Shown in pieces: positions 54,948-63,315 of a DNA stretch of 64,000 nt (position 1 is its first letter; every line of letters starts with the position of its first letter). Both the position numbers and the translations under genes were made by a program. The stretch is from Halomonas sp. 1513 (GTDB lineage Bacteria; Pseudomonadota; Gammaproteobacteria; Pseudomonadales; Halomonadaceae), in the NCBI GenBank assembly GCA_001971685.1, contig CP019326.1:1364001-1428000 (forward strand), given 5' to 3'. Below the pieces are notes generated by a model. The model worked only from the letters and a program-made list of their open reading frames with translations. It did no database searches and was not told the origin of the DNA.

Positions 54948-55068
54948 GGAGAGGACTCGGCATGGCGGCTGATATGCGCCATCCTGCGCCTTCACGGTGA
55001 CGCCATGGTGACAACCAAGAGAATGGCGAGGGCGCTACACTAAGCGAGCAACCGGACAAGGAGGCAAG

Positions 55069-55398
55069 ATGAGCAATGGCCCCTACTACCAGGGTGGCTG
55101 TGAGTGCGGCGCGGTGACGCTGATCGCAACCGCCGAGCCGCTGGCGCAAGGTCGTGATCCACAAGGGCAGGGCTGGCTGGTGCTGGACGCCGATGCGGTG
55201 CAGGTCAGCGGCGGGCTCGAGGCGTTGGAGAACGAGACCCTCGACGCTGGTCATGTCTGCAAGCGTTGCCAGCACTGCCAGCAGCGGCTTTACAGCGAGC
55301 AGGAGGGGCTGATGCTGCTGCCCGAGACGCTGCTGCCGGCGACCGGGCCCGCGCCCAGCGACGCGCTGGCCCGGCGCCTGCCATGGCGGCTATATTGA
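55069..55398 (+). CDS. GFA/CENP-V-like zinc protein
   Basis: This 109-aa protein starts YYQGGCECGAVTLIATAEPL, the pattern of GFA/CENP-V proteins (CxC pair), followed by CKRCQHCQQRL as the second zinc site. GFA proteins handle glutathione adducts of formaldehyde, but many relatives are uncharacterised, so the activity is uncertain. The neighbouring gene is a GST, consistent with thiol chemistry. Confidence 0.8.
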   Translation: MSNGPYYQGGCECGAVTLIATAEPLAQGRDPQGQGWLVLDADAVQVSGGLEALENETLDAGHVCKRCQHCQQRLYSEQEGLMLLPETLLPATGPAPSDALARRLPWRLY

Positions 55399-55427
55399 AG
55401 GGCCCTCCACCCTTCGCAAGGACTGCC

Positions 55428-56120
55428 ATGTACCGCCTGCATATCGCCAACAAGCACTACTCCTCCTGGTCGCTGCGCCCCTGGGTGCTGATGCGCGAGC
55501 TGGGCATCGCCTTCGACGAGCAGTTGAGTCCCTTCGATCCCGACTCCAGCTGGACGCGCTTTCGCGACTTCTCGCCGACCGGCCTGGTGCCATGCCTGGT
55601 GGATGACGAGCAGGTGGTGTGGGAGTCGCTGGCCATTGTCGAATATCTTGCCGAGCGCCATCCCGGCGTGTGGCCGGCCGATAGCGCGGCGCGGGCCTGG
55701 GCGCGCAGTGCCAGCGCCGAAATGCATGCCGGATTCTCGGCGCTGCGCAGTCAGTGCCCAATGAGCTGTGGCGTGCGGGTGCGCATGGCGCGCCTCGATG
55801 ATGCCCTGCTGGGCAATCTGGCGCGTTTGGAGGAGCTGTGGCAGCAGGGCCTGGCGCGCTTCGGCGGGCCCTTCCTGGCCGGCGAGGCGTTCAGCGCCGT
55901 GGACGCCTTCTTTGCCCCGGTCGCCTTTCGGGTGCAGAGCTTCGGGCTGCCGCTGGGCGAGGCCTCTAGCGCCTATGTCGAGCGGCTGCTGGCGCTGCCT
56001 GCCATGCAGCAGTGGTATGCCGAGGCCCTGGCCGAGCCGTGGGTCGACCCACAGCATGAACAGGAGGTGGAGGCGTGCGGCAGCGTACTGGCCGACTATC
56101 GAACGCCTGAACGAGACTAG
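55428..56120 (+). CDS. glutathione S-transferase
   Basis: From the ATG at 55428 the protein is 230 aa. The N-terminal thioredoxin-like domain (LHIANKHYSSWSLRPWVLMREL, then SPTGLVPCLVDDEQVVWESLAIVEYL) carries the catalytic Ser region and the conserved WES for glutathione. The C-terminal part is helical. It probably detoxifies electrophiles. It overlaps the next gene's stop by 4 bases on the opposite strand. Confidence 0.93.
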   Translation: MYRLHIANKHYSSWSLRPWVLMRELGIAFDEQLSPFDPDSSWTRFRDFSPTGLVPCLVDDEQVVWESLAIVEYLAERHPGVWPADSAARAWARSASAEMHAGFSALRSQCPMSCGVRVRMARLDDALLGNLARLEELWQQGLARFGGPFLAGEAFSAVDAFFAPVAFRVQSFGLPLGEASSAYVERLLALPAMQQWYAEALAEPWVDPQHEQEVEACGSVLADYRTPERD

Positions 56121-57313
56121 GCGTTGGCCAGGCGCTTGATCTCGACCTGGGCGAACCAGTCGATATCCTGCGCTCGTGCGTCGAGCTGCTGGATGACCTC
56201 CGGGCTGGAGAAGGGCGCCTGCTCATCGAGACATACCACCACGGTGACCGCGCCTTCCAGGTAGTGCAGTTCGATATCGCGTATCTCGGGCCAAACCGCG
56301 AGTGCCTGCCAGCGCTCGGCCAGGGTCGCTTCCACGTCGGGACGCAGCGGCAGGCCGGGGAAGCGGCTGGGGTCGCCCTCACCGGCGTCGTCCTCTGGGT
56401 CGACGTGGAAGGTGAGATCGGTCAATGCCGGGAAGGCATGGCGCAGGCGCCGGCTCACCTCGTTGCCGATCTCGTGGCCTTCGGAGACGCTGATGCGCGG
56501 TGATACCACCACGTGGAGGTCGAGCATGGTGCGCCCCGCCGAGAGCCGGGTGCGCAGGTCATGGATACCGGTGACGCCGGGCACGCTCATCGCCACATCG
56601 CGCATATCGTGCTGGGTACTCACTGGCAGGGCGGTGTCGATCAGTTCGCGGCCGGCGTCCCACAGCAGGCTCCAGCCGACCTTGCCCACCAGCAGCCCGA
56701 CGATCACCGCGGCGAGGGTGTCGAGCCAGCCGTAGCCCCACTGGGTGCCGAGCATCGCCAGGATGACCACCGCGGTGGAGAACACGTCGGAGCGCGAGTG
56801 CCAGGCGTTGGCCTCGAGCAGGCGTGACTTGGTGCGCCGCGCCACGCGCATGGTGGCATGGTAGAGCGCCTCCTTGGCCAGTAGCGTTACCAAGGCGATG
56901 CCGATGGCCCAGTAGCCGGGCGGGGGGATCGCGGCATTCGACAGCAGGCGCTCGACGCTCGACCAGGCGATGGCCCCGGCCACGAAGATCAGCATGCTGC
57001 CCAGGAACAGCGTAGCCAGGGTCTCGATGCGGCCGTGACCGTAGGGATGGTCGTGGTCCGGCCCCTGTTGCCCATAGTGGGTGGCGGCCAGCACGAAGCC
57101 GTCGGTGATCAGGTCGGAGAAGGAGTGCACGCCGTCGGCGATCAGCGCCGCGGAACCTACGATGACCCCGACGATGACCTTGACGATACCCACCAGGCCA
57201 TCGACCCAGATGGCCAGTATCGTAATACCTCGGGTAGCGCGTTGGTCGGCCGTCATGGTGTGCTGAGTCGCCTGCTCGGATCGTTCCAGGTTGCGTGCTC
57301 GACGCATTGTCAT
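56117..57313 (-). CDS. cation diffusion facilitator (metal efflux)
   Basis: This 398-aa protein has six membrane segments with the metal-site pairs ADGVHSFSDLITD in TM2 and ANAWHSRSDVFSTAV in TM5 (His-x3-Asp each), followed by the DHDHPYGHGRIET loop. It is a proton-driven exporter of zinc or iron(II). A C-terminal cytoplasmic domain is longer than usual by about 90 residues. The start could be 57313 or an inner ATG at 57256; neither has a good ribosome site. Confidence 0.92.
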   Translation of the reverse strand: MTMRRARNLERSEQATQHTMTADQRATRGITILAIWVDGLVGIVKVIVGVIVGSAALIADGVHSFSDLITDGFVLAATHYGQQGPDHDHPYGHGRIETLATLFLGSMLIFVAGAIAWSSVERLLSNAAIPPPGYWAIGIALVTLLAKEALYHATMRVARRTKSRLLEANAWHSRSDVFSTAVVILAMLGTQWGYGWLDTLAAVIVGLLVGKVGWSLLWDAGRELIDTALPVSTQHDMRDVAMSVPGVTGIHDLRTRLSAGRTMLDLHVVVSPRISVSEGHEIGNEVSRRLRHAFPALTDLTFHVDPEDDAGEGDPSRFPGLPLRPDVEATLAERWQALAVWPEIRDIELHYLEGAVTVVVCLDEQAPFSSPEVIQQLDARAQDIDWFAQVEIKRLANA

Positions 57314-57362
57314 TCGCTAAATAGTACTGAATCGGTACTGTATGAGCAATATCATACGGTGC

Positions 57363-58391
57363 TCAACACAGCGACTGGCGCGCCTCGCGCAAAGAGGCCT
57401 CCGATCCCGACGGCAGCGGCGCTGAGGGCGCCTTCAACCAGGTGGCGATATCGGCCTCGCTACGCTGGCGCTGGGTATAGCGGGTCAGCATATGGTAGCC
57501 GTCCGGGTAGAGCGCCAGGCGCCAGTCCGCGGTGACCTCGGCCGGCAGCCGTTCGAGCAGGGCGCACATCGCCTCCGGGGGGATCACCTGATCGTTGTCG
57601 CCATAGAGCAGCAGGGTAGGGCCCGTGACCTGGGCGGCGCTCTCCAGCGCCAGATCCATGGCGCGGGTCAGGCCGTAGAGCGTATCGACCCGTGCTCGGC
57701 GCAGGATACGCGGATCCTCGGCCAGCTTGGCCATGATCTCCTCATCGTCGGTTGGCTCGATACCCAGCCGCTCGGCGGCGCGCGCCGAGAAGGCCACGTC
57801 GGGTATCAGCCGCACGCCCAGCCATAGCCCCACGCGCTGGTACCAGGGCATCGCCACCTGGCCCCACACCGCCGGGGCAATCAGTACGCTGCCATCCACC
57901 GGCGGCGGGGTCTCGCGACTCATGGTGAGCATTACCAGCGCGCCGCCCATGCTCTTGCCGACCAGGTACAGCGGCATCTCTGGGTGGCGCTCACGCAGCA
58001 GCCTGGCGAGCAGGTCGATGTCATCGACCATGCGCTGATGGCCCGGCCACAGCCGGCGCTGGCGAGTGACGCCGAAGCCGCGCTGGTCGAAGGCATAGAC
58101 CTCGATGTTGTGCTCGGTCAGCGCCTCCGCCAGCACGTCGAAGCTGCCGCCGTGGTCGTTGAAGCCGTGCACCGCCAGTACTACCGCGTCGGGGGTCTCA
58201 CCGGCTGTTGACCAGTGCCATAGCGGCAGGCGGTAGCCATCCTCGGCGGTCACGTAGCGTCCATCCAGCTGCGGCGCTTCGCCCCCCGGCCCAGGTGACT
58301 GTAGCGTGGCACCGCCACTGCACCCCGCCAACAGCATCAGCAGGGGCAGCAGCACGGCAAATGGGCAGCGGGATGGCGGATTGCCTGACAT
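57363..58391 (-). CDS. lipoprotein alpha/beta hydrolase
   Basis: The 342-aa protein starts with a lipoprotein signal (PFAVLLPLLMLLAGC). The catalytic triad is visible as GKSMGGAL (Ser), GDNDQVIPPEAM (Asp) and DGYHML (His), with the oxyanion region AVHGFNDHGGS. It resembles monoglyceride lipases. It is coupled to the radical SAM gene by overlapping stop and start (TGATG), so it shares its promoter. Confidence 0.92.
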   Translation of the reverse strand: MSGNPPSRCPFAVLLPLLMLLAGCSGGATLQSPGPGGEAPQLDGRYVTAEDGYRLPLWHWSTAGETPDAVVLAVHGFNDHGGSFDVLAEALTEHNIEVYAFDQRGFGVTRQRRLWPGHQRMVDDIDLLARLLRERHPEMPLYLVGKSMGGALVMLTMSRETPPPVDGSVLIAPAVWGQVAMPWYQRVGLWLGVRLIPDVAFSARAAERLGIEPTDDEEIMAKLAEDPRILRRARVDTLYGLTRAMDLALESAAQVTGPTLLLYGDNDQVIPPEAMCALLERLPAEVTADWRLALYPDGYHMLTRYTQRQRSEADIATWLKAPSAPLPSGSEASLREARQSLC

Positions 58392-59473
58392 CAAAGGAAG
58401 AGATCGCCCTGTGCAGTGGGTGGTCTGAATCGGCTGCAATCGAGGCCCTCGTCGATGCGCTCGGCCATGCCCAGGCGGCGCCTGGCGTGCTGGAAGCGCT
58501 GGGCCAGCAGGTCGGCGAAGACGCCCTCGCCGCGGAAGCGATGCCCGAAGCGGCCGTCGTAGTCCTTGCCGCCGCGGCACTGGCGAATCAGGCTCATCAC
58601 CTTGGCGGCGCGCTCGGGGTAGTGGGCCTCGAGCCAGGCCTCGAACAGCGGCGCCACCTCGTGGGGCAGGCGCAGCAGCATCCATCCGGCGGTGCGCGCA
58701 CCGGCGCGGCAGGCGGCCTCGAGCAATGATTCTAACTCATGGTCATTGAGGCCGGGAATCATCGGTGAGAGCAGCGCCCCCACCGGCACGCCCACGGTGT
58801 TGAGCTCGCGAATCACCCGTAGCCGCGCCTGGGGCGAGGCGGTGCGCGGCTCCAGGCTGCGCTTGAGGTTGGCATCCAGGCTGGTGAGGCTGACGAAGAC
58901 CCGCACCAGGCGCTGCTCGGCCATCTCGGCCAGCAGTTCGCTGTCGCGCAGGATCAGCGCGCTCTTGGTCACCAGGGTGACCGGATGGCGGCAGGCCAGC
59001 AGCAGTTCCAGCACCCGGCGAGTGGTCTGCCACTCGGCCTCGATGGGCTGGTAGCAGTCGGTATTGCCGGAGAGATTGATCGGTCGGCATACATAGCCCG
59101 GCTTGCACAGCTCCTCCTCGAGGCGCTCCACCAGGCCGCTCTTGGCGATCAGCTTGGTCTCGAAGTCGAGCCCCGGCGAGAGGTCCCAGTAGGCGTGGCT
59201 GGGCCGCGCGTAGCAGTAGACGCAGCCGTGCTCGCAGCCGCGGTAGGGGTTGATCGAGCGGTCGAAGCCGAGATCCGGCGAGCGATTCCACGACAGCGCC
59301 GTCTTGGGATGCTCCTCGCGCACCTCGGTGGCCAGCGTTGCCGGCGCCTCGTCCTGCCACCAGCCGTCGTCCACCGCGTCGCTGTGGGTGGGGGCGAAGC
59401 GATTGTGAGGATCATAGGTGGCGCCACGGCCCTTGAGCGGGGCCCGGTAGTCGGCTGAGTGTGAGGCGGGCAT
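58391..59473 (-). CDS. radical SAM protein (PA0069 family, SplB-related)
   Basis: From the ATG at 59473 the protein is 360 aa. The cluster motif CEHGCVYCYARPSH binds the 4Fe-4S cluster, preceded by FDRSINPYRG. The family includes PA0069 and is related to spore-photoproduct-lyase-like enzymes. The exact reaction is unknown; DNA repair is a reasonable guess because PA0069 is in the LexA regulon of Pseudomonas aeruginosa, and a LexA-like box precedes this gene. It is first in an operon with the hydrolase. Confidence 0.9.
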   Translation of the reverse strand: MPASHSADYRAPLKGRGATYDPHNRFAPTHSDAVDDGWWQDEAPATLATEVREEHPKTALSWNRSPDLGFDRSINPYRGCEHGCVYCYARPSHAYWDLSPGLDFETKLIAKSGLVERLEEELCKPGYVCRPINLSGNTDCYQPIEAEWQTTRRVLELLLACRHPVTLVTKSALILRDSELLAEMAEQRLVRVFVSLTSLDANLKRSLEPRTASPQARLRVIRELNTVGVPVGALLSPMIPGLNDHELESLLEAACRAGARTAGWMLLRLPHEVAPLFEAWLEAHYPERAAKVMSLIRQCRGGKDYDGRFGHRFRGEGVFADLLAQRFQHARRRLGMAERIDEGLDCSRFRPPTAQGDLFL

Positions 59474-59494
59474 CGGTGGCACCTCGCATGATGT

Positions 59495-59510
59495 GTGTAT
59501 GAATATACAG
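59495..59510 (-). promoter_or_regulatory. LexA-like SOS box
   Basis: On the minus strand CTGTATATTCATACAC lies 22 bases before the radical SAM start. It has the CTG-N10-CAG form except that the last G is C, and the flanking bases TA extend the match to the E. coli consensus (14-15 of 20). A damage-induced promoter is likely but unproven. Confidence 0.5.
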
Positions 59511-59601
59511 TATAGAGGTGTGGCCCGACCCTGCAAGGTCACTGCCGCGGCGACTCTGCTACCATTGGCCCCTTCCCAGGACCTGCGGCCAGGAGCGGCA
59601 C

Positions 59602-60648
59602 GTGAGCCACGCCTTTTCTTCCCTTCCCGATGTCGATGCCGCCTGTGCTGCGCAGGCGGCGGCACATCTCGATACCCTGACCAAGCCACCCGGCAGCCTG
59701 GGGCGGCTGGAGCCGCTGGCGGTACAGCTGGCCGGCATCCGCGGGGAATCCTTCCCGCTGGTCAGCCCGCCCGGGGTGCTGGTGTTCGCCGCCGATCACG
59801 GCGTGGCCGCCGAGGGCGTCTCGGCCTTTCCCCAATCGGTCACGGCACAGATGGTCGCCAACTTCGTCGCCGGCGGGGCGGCGATCAACGTCTTTGCGCG
59901 GCAGATCGGCGCGCGGCTCGAGGTGATCGATGTCGGGGTTGCCAGCGTCGTGTCGGGGGCGGGCGTGGTCGACGAGAAGGTTCGTGCCGGCACCGCCAAC
60001 TTCGCCGTCGAGGATGCCATGACCCGCGGCGAGGCCATGCAGGCTATCGGCGTGGGGCAGCGCGCCGCCGTGCGCGCCGTGGAGGCCGGCTGCCGCTGCC
60101 TGATCGTCGGCGAGATGGGCATCGCCAACACCACCGCCAGCAGTGCCCTGCTGGCGGTGCTAACCGGGCGCCCGGTCGCCGAACTGGTGGGGCGCGGCAC
60201 CGGCATCGATGACGCCGGCCTGGCGCGCAAACGGGCCGTGATCGAGGCGGCCATCGCCGCGCGGGCGCCGGATGCCGACGACCCCCTCGGCGTGCTGGCA
60301 AGTCTCGGTGGCCTGGAGATCGCCGCCATGGCCGGCGCCTTTTTGGAGGGCGCGGCGCGGCGAGTACCGCTGCTGGTGGATGGCTTTATCGCCACCGTGG
60401 CGGCGCTGCTGGCGTGTCGGCTGGCGCCTGAGCTGCGCGACTACCTGATATTTGCCCACCGCTCGCATGAAGCGGGGCACGGTGCGGCGCTGGCGGCCCT
60501 GGAGGCCAGCCCGCTGCTCGACCTCGAGCTGCGCCTCGGCGAGGGCAGCGGCGCGGCGCTGGCCTTTGTGCTGCTGGAGTCGGCCTGCCGCATGCTCAGC
60601 GAGATGGCCACCTTCGAGACCGCCGGCATCAGCGCCGGCCCAGCGTAA
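59602..60648 (+). CDS. cobT: nicotinate-nucleotide--dimethylbenzimidazole phosphoribosyltransferase
   Basis: From the GTG at 59602 (AGGAG 6 bases upstream) the protein is 348 aa. CobT makes alpha-ribazole phosphate from the lower-ligand base and nicotinate mononucleotide. Blocks LTKPPGSLGRLEPLAVQ, VLVFAADHGVAAEGVSAFP, GEMGIANTTASSALLA and the catalytic Glu near GLEIAAMAGA are all there. It begins the cob operon; 128 bases upstream is too short to hold a typical cobalamin riboswitch. Confidence 0.96.
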   Translation: MSHAFSSLPDVDAACAAQAAAHLDTLTKPPGSLGRLEPLAVQLAGIRGESFPLVSPPGVLVFAADHGVAAEGVSAFPQSVTAQMVANFVAGGAAINVFARQIGARLEVIDVGVASVVSGAGVVDEKVRAGTANFAVEDAMTRGEAMQAIGVGQRAAVRAVEAGCRCLIVGEMGIANTTASSALLAVLTGRPVAELVGRGTGIDDAGLARKRAVIEAAIAARAPDADDPLGVLASLGGLEIAAMAGAFLEGAARRVPLLVDGFIATVAALLACRLAPELRDYLIFAHRSHEAGHGAALAALEASPLLDLELRLGEGSGAALAFVLLESACRMLSEMATFETAGISAGPA

Positions 60649-60659
60649 GAGGCTCGCGC

Positions 60660-61670
60660 ATGTCGCAATGGCTGCTGCCCGGCGCGCTCGCCGTGCCCTT
60701 GACCCTCGCCGGCCTGGGCCTGCTGGTGGCGGCGATCATTCTCGACCTGCTCGCGGGGGACCCGCGGCGCCTGCCGCATCCGGTGGTGGGCATCGGGCGT
60801 GCCATCACCTGGCTGGAGGCGCGCTGGAACCACGGCCCGGCCGCATCGCGCCGCCGCTGCGGGGCGTTGATGACCGCGCTGGTGGTCGTGGGCGCCTATG
60901 CCGTCGGTTGGGCGCTGCTCACCCTGCTGGGGTGGCTGCACCCCTGGCTTGGCTGGGCCGCCGAGCTATGGCTGCTGTGGAGCTGCCTGGCGATCAAGGG
61001 CCTGGCCGACGCCGGGCGTGCGGTGGCAGCACCGCTTGCCGAGGGGGACCTGCCGGCGGCGCGCCGGGCGCTGGGCATGATCGTCGGTCGCGATACCCAA
61101 CAGCTCAACGAGAGCGACATCGCCCGCGGCGCCGTCGAGACCGTCGCCGAGAACAGCGTCGATGGCATCACCGCGCCGCTGTTCTGGGCGCTGATCGGCG
61201 GTGCGCCGCTGGCGCTGGCCTACAAGGCGGTGAACACCCTCGACTCCATGGTCGGCTACCGCAACGCCCGCTATCGCGACTTTGGCTGGGCCTCGGCGCG
61301 GCTCGACGACCTGGCCAACTGGCCGGCGGCGCGGCTCACCGCCTTAGCGATCTGGCTGTCGAGCGGGTGGCTGCCCGGTGAGTGGCAACGGCGCGGGGCG
61401 CTGGCGGCCACGTGGCGCGAGGCACCGCGCCACCCCAGCCCCAACGCCGGCTGGCCGGAGGCGATGGTGGCCAACCTGCTCGGCGTGCAGCTGGGTGGCG
61501 TCAATTACTACGCCGGCGAGGTGTCGCATCGCGCGACCCTGGGCAGCCCGCATCGGCCGCTGTGCGCGGCGGATATCGGCGCTGCGATACGCTTGATGCA
61601 CGGTGGTTGGGTGGTGAGCCTGCTGCTTATGCTAACGTCGCTGCTGCTGCTGGGAGAGATATGGAGATGA
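60660..61670 (+). CDS. cbiB: adenosylcobinamide-phosphate synthase CbiB
   Basis: This 336-aa membrane protein attaches (R)-1-amino-2-propanol phosphate to adenosylcobyric acid. Blocks DLLAGDPRRLPHPVVGIGRAI, RGAVETVAENSVDGITAPLFW and LDSMVGYRNARYRDFGWASARLDD are characteristic. It starts 11 bases after cobT and overlaps the next gene. Confidence 0.95.
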   Translation: MSQWLLPGALAVPLTLAGLGLLVAAIILDLLAGDPRRLPHPVVGIGRAITWLEARWNHGPAASRRRCGALMTALVVVGAYAVGWALLTLLGWLHPWLGWAAELWLLWSCLAIKGLADAGRAVAAPLAEGDLPAARRALGMIVGRDTQQLNESDIARGAVETVAENSVDGITAPLFWALIGGAPLALAYKAVNTLDSMVGYRNARYRDFGWASARLDDLANWPAARLTALAIWLSSGWLPGEWQRRGALAATWREAPRHPSPNAGWPEAMVANLLGVQLGGVNYYAGEVSHRATLGSPHRPLCAADIGAAIRLMHGGWVVSLLLMLTSLLLLGEIWR

Positions 61671-62782
61671 CCGATGCGACGGGCGCCGCGGGCTGGCCGC
61701 GCCACGGCGGCCAGCCCGATGCCTTTATCGAGCTGGCGTGTCGCCATGGGCTCGACCCGGGGCGGCCGCTCTGCGACCTCAGCGCCAATATCAACCCGCT
61801 GGGCCCGCCGGCCTGGCTGGAGGCGCAGCTGCGCACGACCCTGCCGGCCCTGGCGCGCTACCCGGACCCCGACTACCGCCAGGCCCGCGAGGCCATCGCC
61901 GCACGTGACGGGCTGGCCCCGGCCCAGGTGCTGCTGACCAACGGCGGCGCTGAAGCGATCTTTCTCGCCGCCGCGCTGCACGCCGGCCAGCGCGGGGTGA
62001 TCGTCGAGCCGACCTTCGGCGAGTATGCCCGGGCGTGCCGCCACTACGGTGTCGGCATCCATCGCCTGGCCTTGACGGCGCAGGACTTCTCCCTCGATCA
62101 GGTCGCCGCCGAGGCGGCCATGGCCGAGGCCGACGTGATGTGGCTGTGCCGGCCCAACAATCCGAGCGGCACCCTGGTGCCGCGCACCCAGATCGAGGCG
62201 CTGCTGCGCGCCGGATTGACCCACGGCTGCCGGCTGGTCGTCGACGAAGCCTTCGTCGATTTTACGGCACAGGACGAGTGCCTGACGCCGCTGCTGGCCG
62301 AGTATCCCAACCTGCTGCTGCTGCGCTCGTTGACCAAGTACTACGCCCTGCCCGGGCTACGCCTGGGCTATCTGCTCGGCAGTGCCGACAGCGTGGCGCG
62401 CGCCGCCGAGTGTCAGCTGCCGTGGAGCGTCAATGCCCTGGCCGCCGACCTGGTGGCACCGCTACTGGACGACCATGACTACCAGCGCCAGACGCGGGCC
62501 TGGCTCGACGCCGAACGTCCCTATTTGCAAAGCGGCGTGGCGCGACTCGGCTTCGTGGCGCCGCTGACTGAGGCCAATTTCCTGCTGCTGCGCGATCCCC
62601 GCGCCGCGGCCGGCTCCGGCAGCGCCGACCCGCTGTTTGCCCACCTGCTCGCTCACGGCCTGCTGGCCCGGCACACGCATAACTTTGCCGGCCTCGACGG
62701 CGGCTGGCTGCGGGTGGCGCTGGGTGAGCGCGACGCCAATTGCCAACTGCTGGAGGCGCTCGCCGCCTGGAGGCAAGCATGA
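61661..62782 (+). CDS. cobD: threonine-phosphate decarboxylase CobD
   Basis: This PLP enzyme of about 373 aa makes aminopropanol phosphate from threonine phosphate, the substrate of CbiB. DLSANINPLGPPAWL is at the start, and the PLP lysine is in RSLTKYYALPGLRLGY. ATG codons at 61661 and 61667 both follow GGGAGAG; I chose the first. It overlaps both neighbours, confirming an operon. Confidence 0.94.
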   Translation: MEMTDATGAAGWPRHGGQPDAFIELACRHGLDPGRPLCDLSANINPLGPPAWLEAQLRTTLPALARYPDPDYRQAREAIAARDGLAPAQVLLTNGGAEAIFLAAALHAGQRGVIVEPTFGEYARACRHYGVGIHRLALTAQDFSLDQVAAEAAMAEADVMWLCRPNNPSGTLVPRTQIEALLRAGLTHGCRLVVDEAFVDFTAQDECLTPLLAEYPNLLLLRSLTKYYALPGLRLGYLLGSADSVARAAECQLPWSVNALAADLVAPLLDDHDYQRQTRAWLDAERPYLQSGVARLGFVAPLTEANFLLLRDPRAAAGSGSADPLFAHLLAHGLLARHTHNFAGLDGGWLRVALGERDANCQLLEALAAWRQA

Positions 62783-63315
62783 TTGCCTTCGTCAGCGGCG
62801 GCGCCCGTTCAGGCAAGAGCGCCTACGGCGAAGCGCTGGTGCGCCGCTGGCAGCAGCAGCGCGGCGGGGCGCGCTACTACCTGGCCACCGCCAGCGCGGA
62901 CGATGGCGAGATGGCGGCGCGCATCGCCCGGCATCGCGCCGAGCGCGGCAGCGGCTGGATCACGCAAGAGGCGCCGCTGGCGCTGGACACCGCCCTGGCC
63001 GAGGTCGAGGCCGGCAGCGTGGTGCTGCTCGACTGCCTGACGCTGTGGGCCAGCCGGGTGCTGTTCGACAGCTCCCTTGACCAAGCCGCAGCCACGGCGC
63101 TGCTGGAGGGCACCCTGGCACGAGCCCGGGCGCGGGACATCGACCTGGTCGTGGTCTCCAACGACCTCAATGAGGGCATGCCGCCGGACGATGAGCTCAG
63201 CTGGCGCTATCTGGCGCTGCTGCAGGCCGCGCACTGCCAGCTGGCGGCAGAGGCCGACGTGGTGATCCAGCTGATCGCCGGCCTGCCTCAGGCGTGGAAG
63301 GGGAGCCTGCCATGA
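62779..63315 (+). CDS. cobU: adenosylcobinamide kinase / guanylyltransferase CobU
   Basis: This 178-aa bifunctional enzyme phosphorylates adenosylcobinamide and adds GMP. The P-loop is FVSGGARSGKSAYGE, followed by YYLATASADDGEMAARIARHR (with the guanylylated His) and VVLLDCLTLWASR. It overlaps cobD and cobS by 4 bases each (ATGA). Confidence 0.96.
   Translation: MIAFVSGGARSGKSAYGEALVRRWQQQRGGARYYLATASADDGEMAARIARHRAERGSGWITQEAPLALDTALAEVEAGSVVLLDCLTLWASRVLFDSSLDQAAATALLEGTLARARARDIDLVVVSNDLNEGMPPDDELSWRYLALLQAAHCQLAAEADVVIQLIAGLPQAWKGSLP

Noticed and set aside
59474..59601. Cobalamin riboswitch before cobT
   Set aside because: Only 128 bases are available, no B12 box or paired core was found, and the space holds a radical SAM promoter on the other strand.
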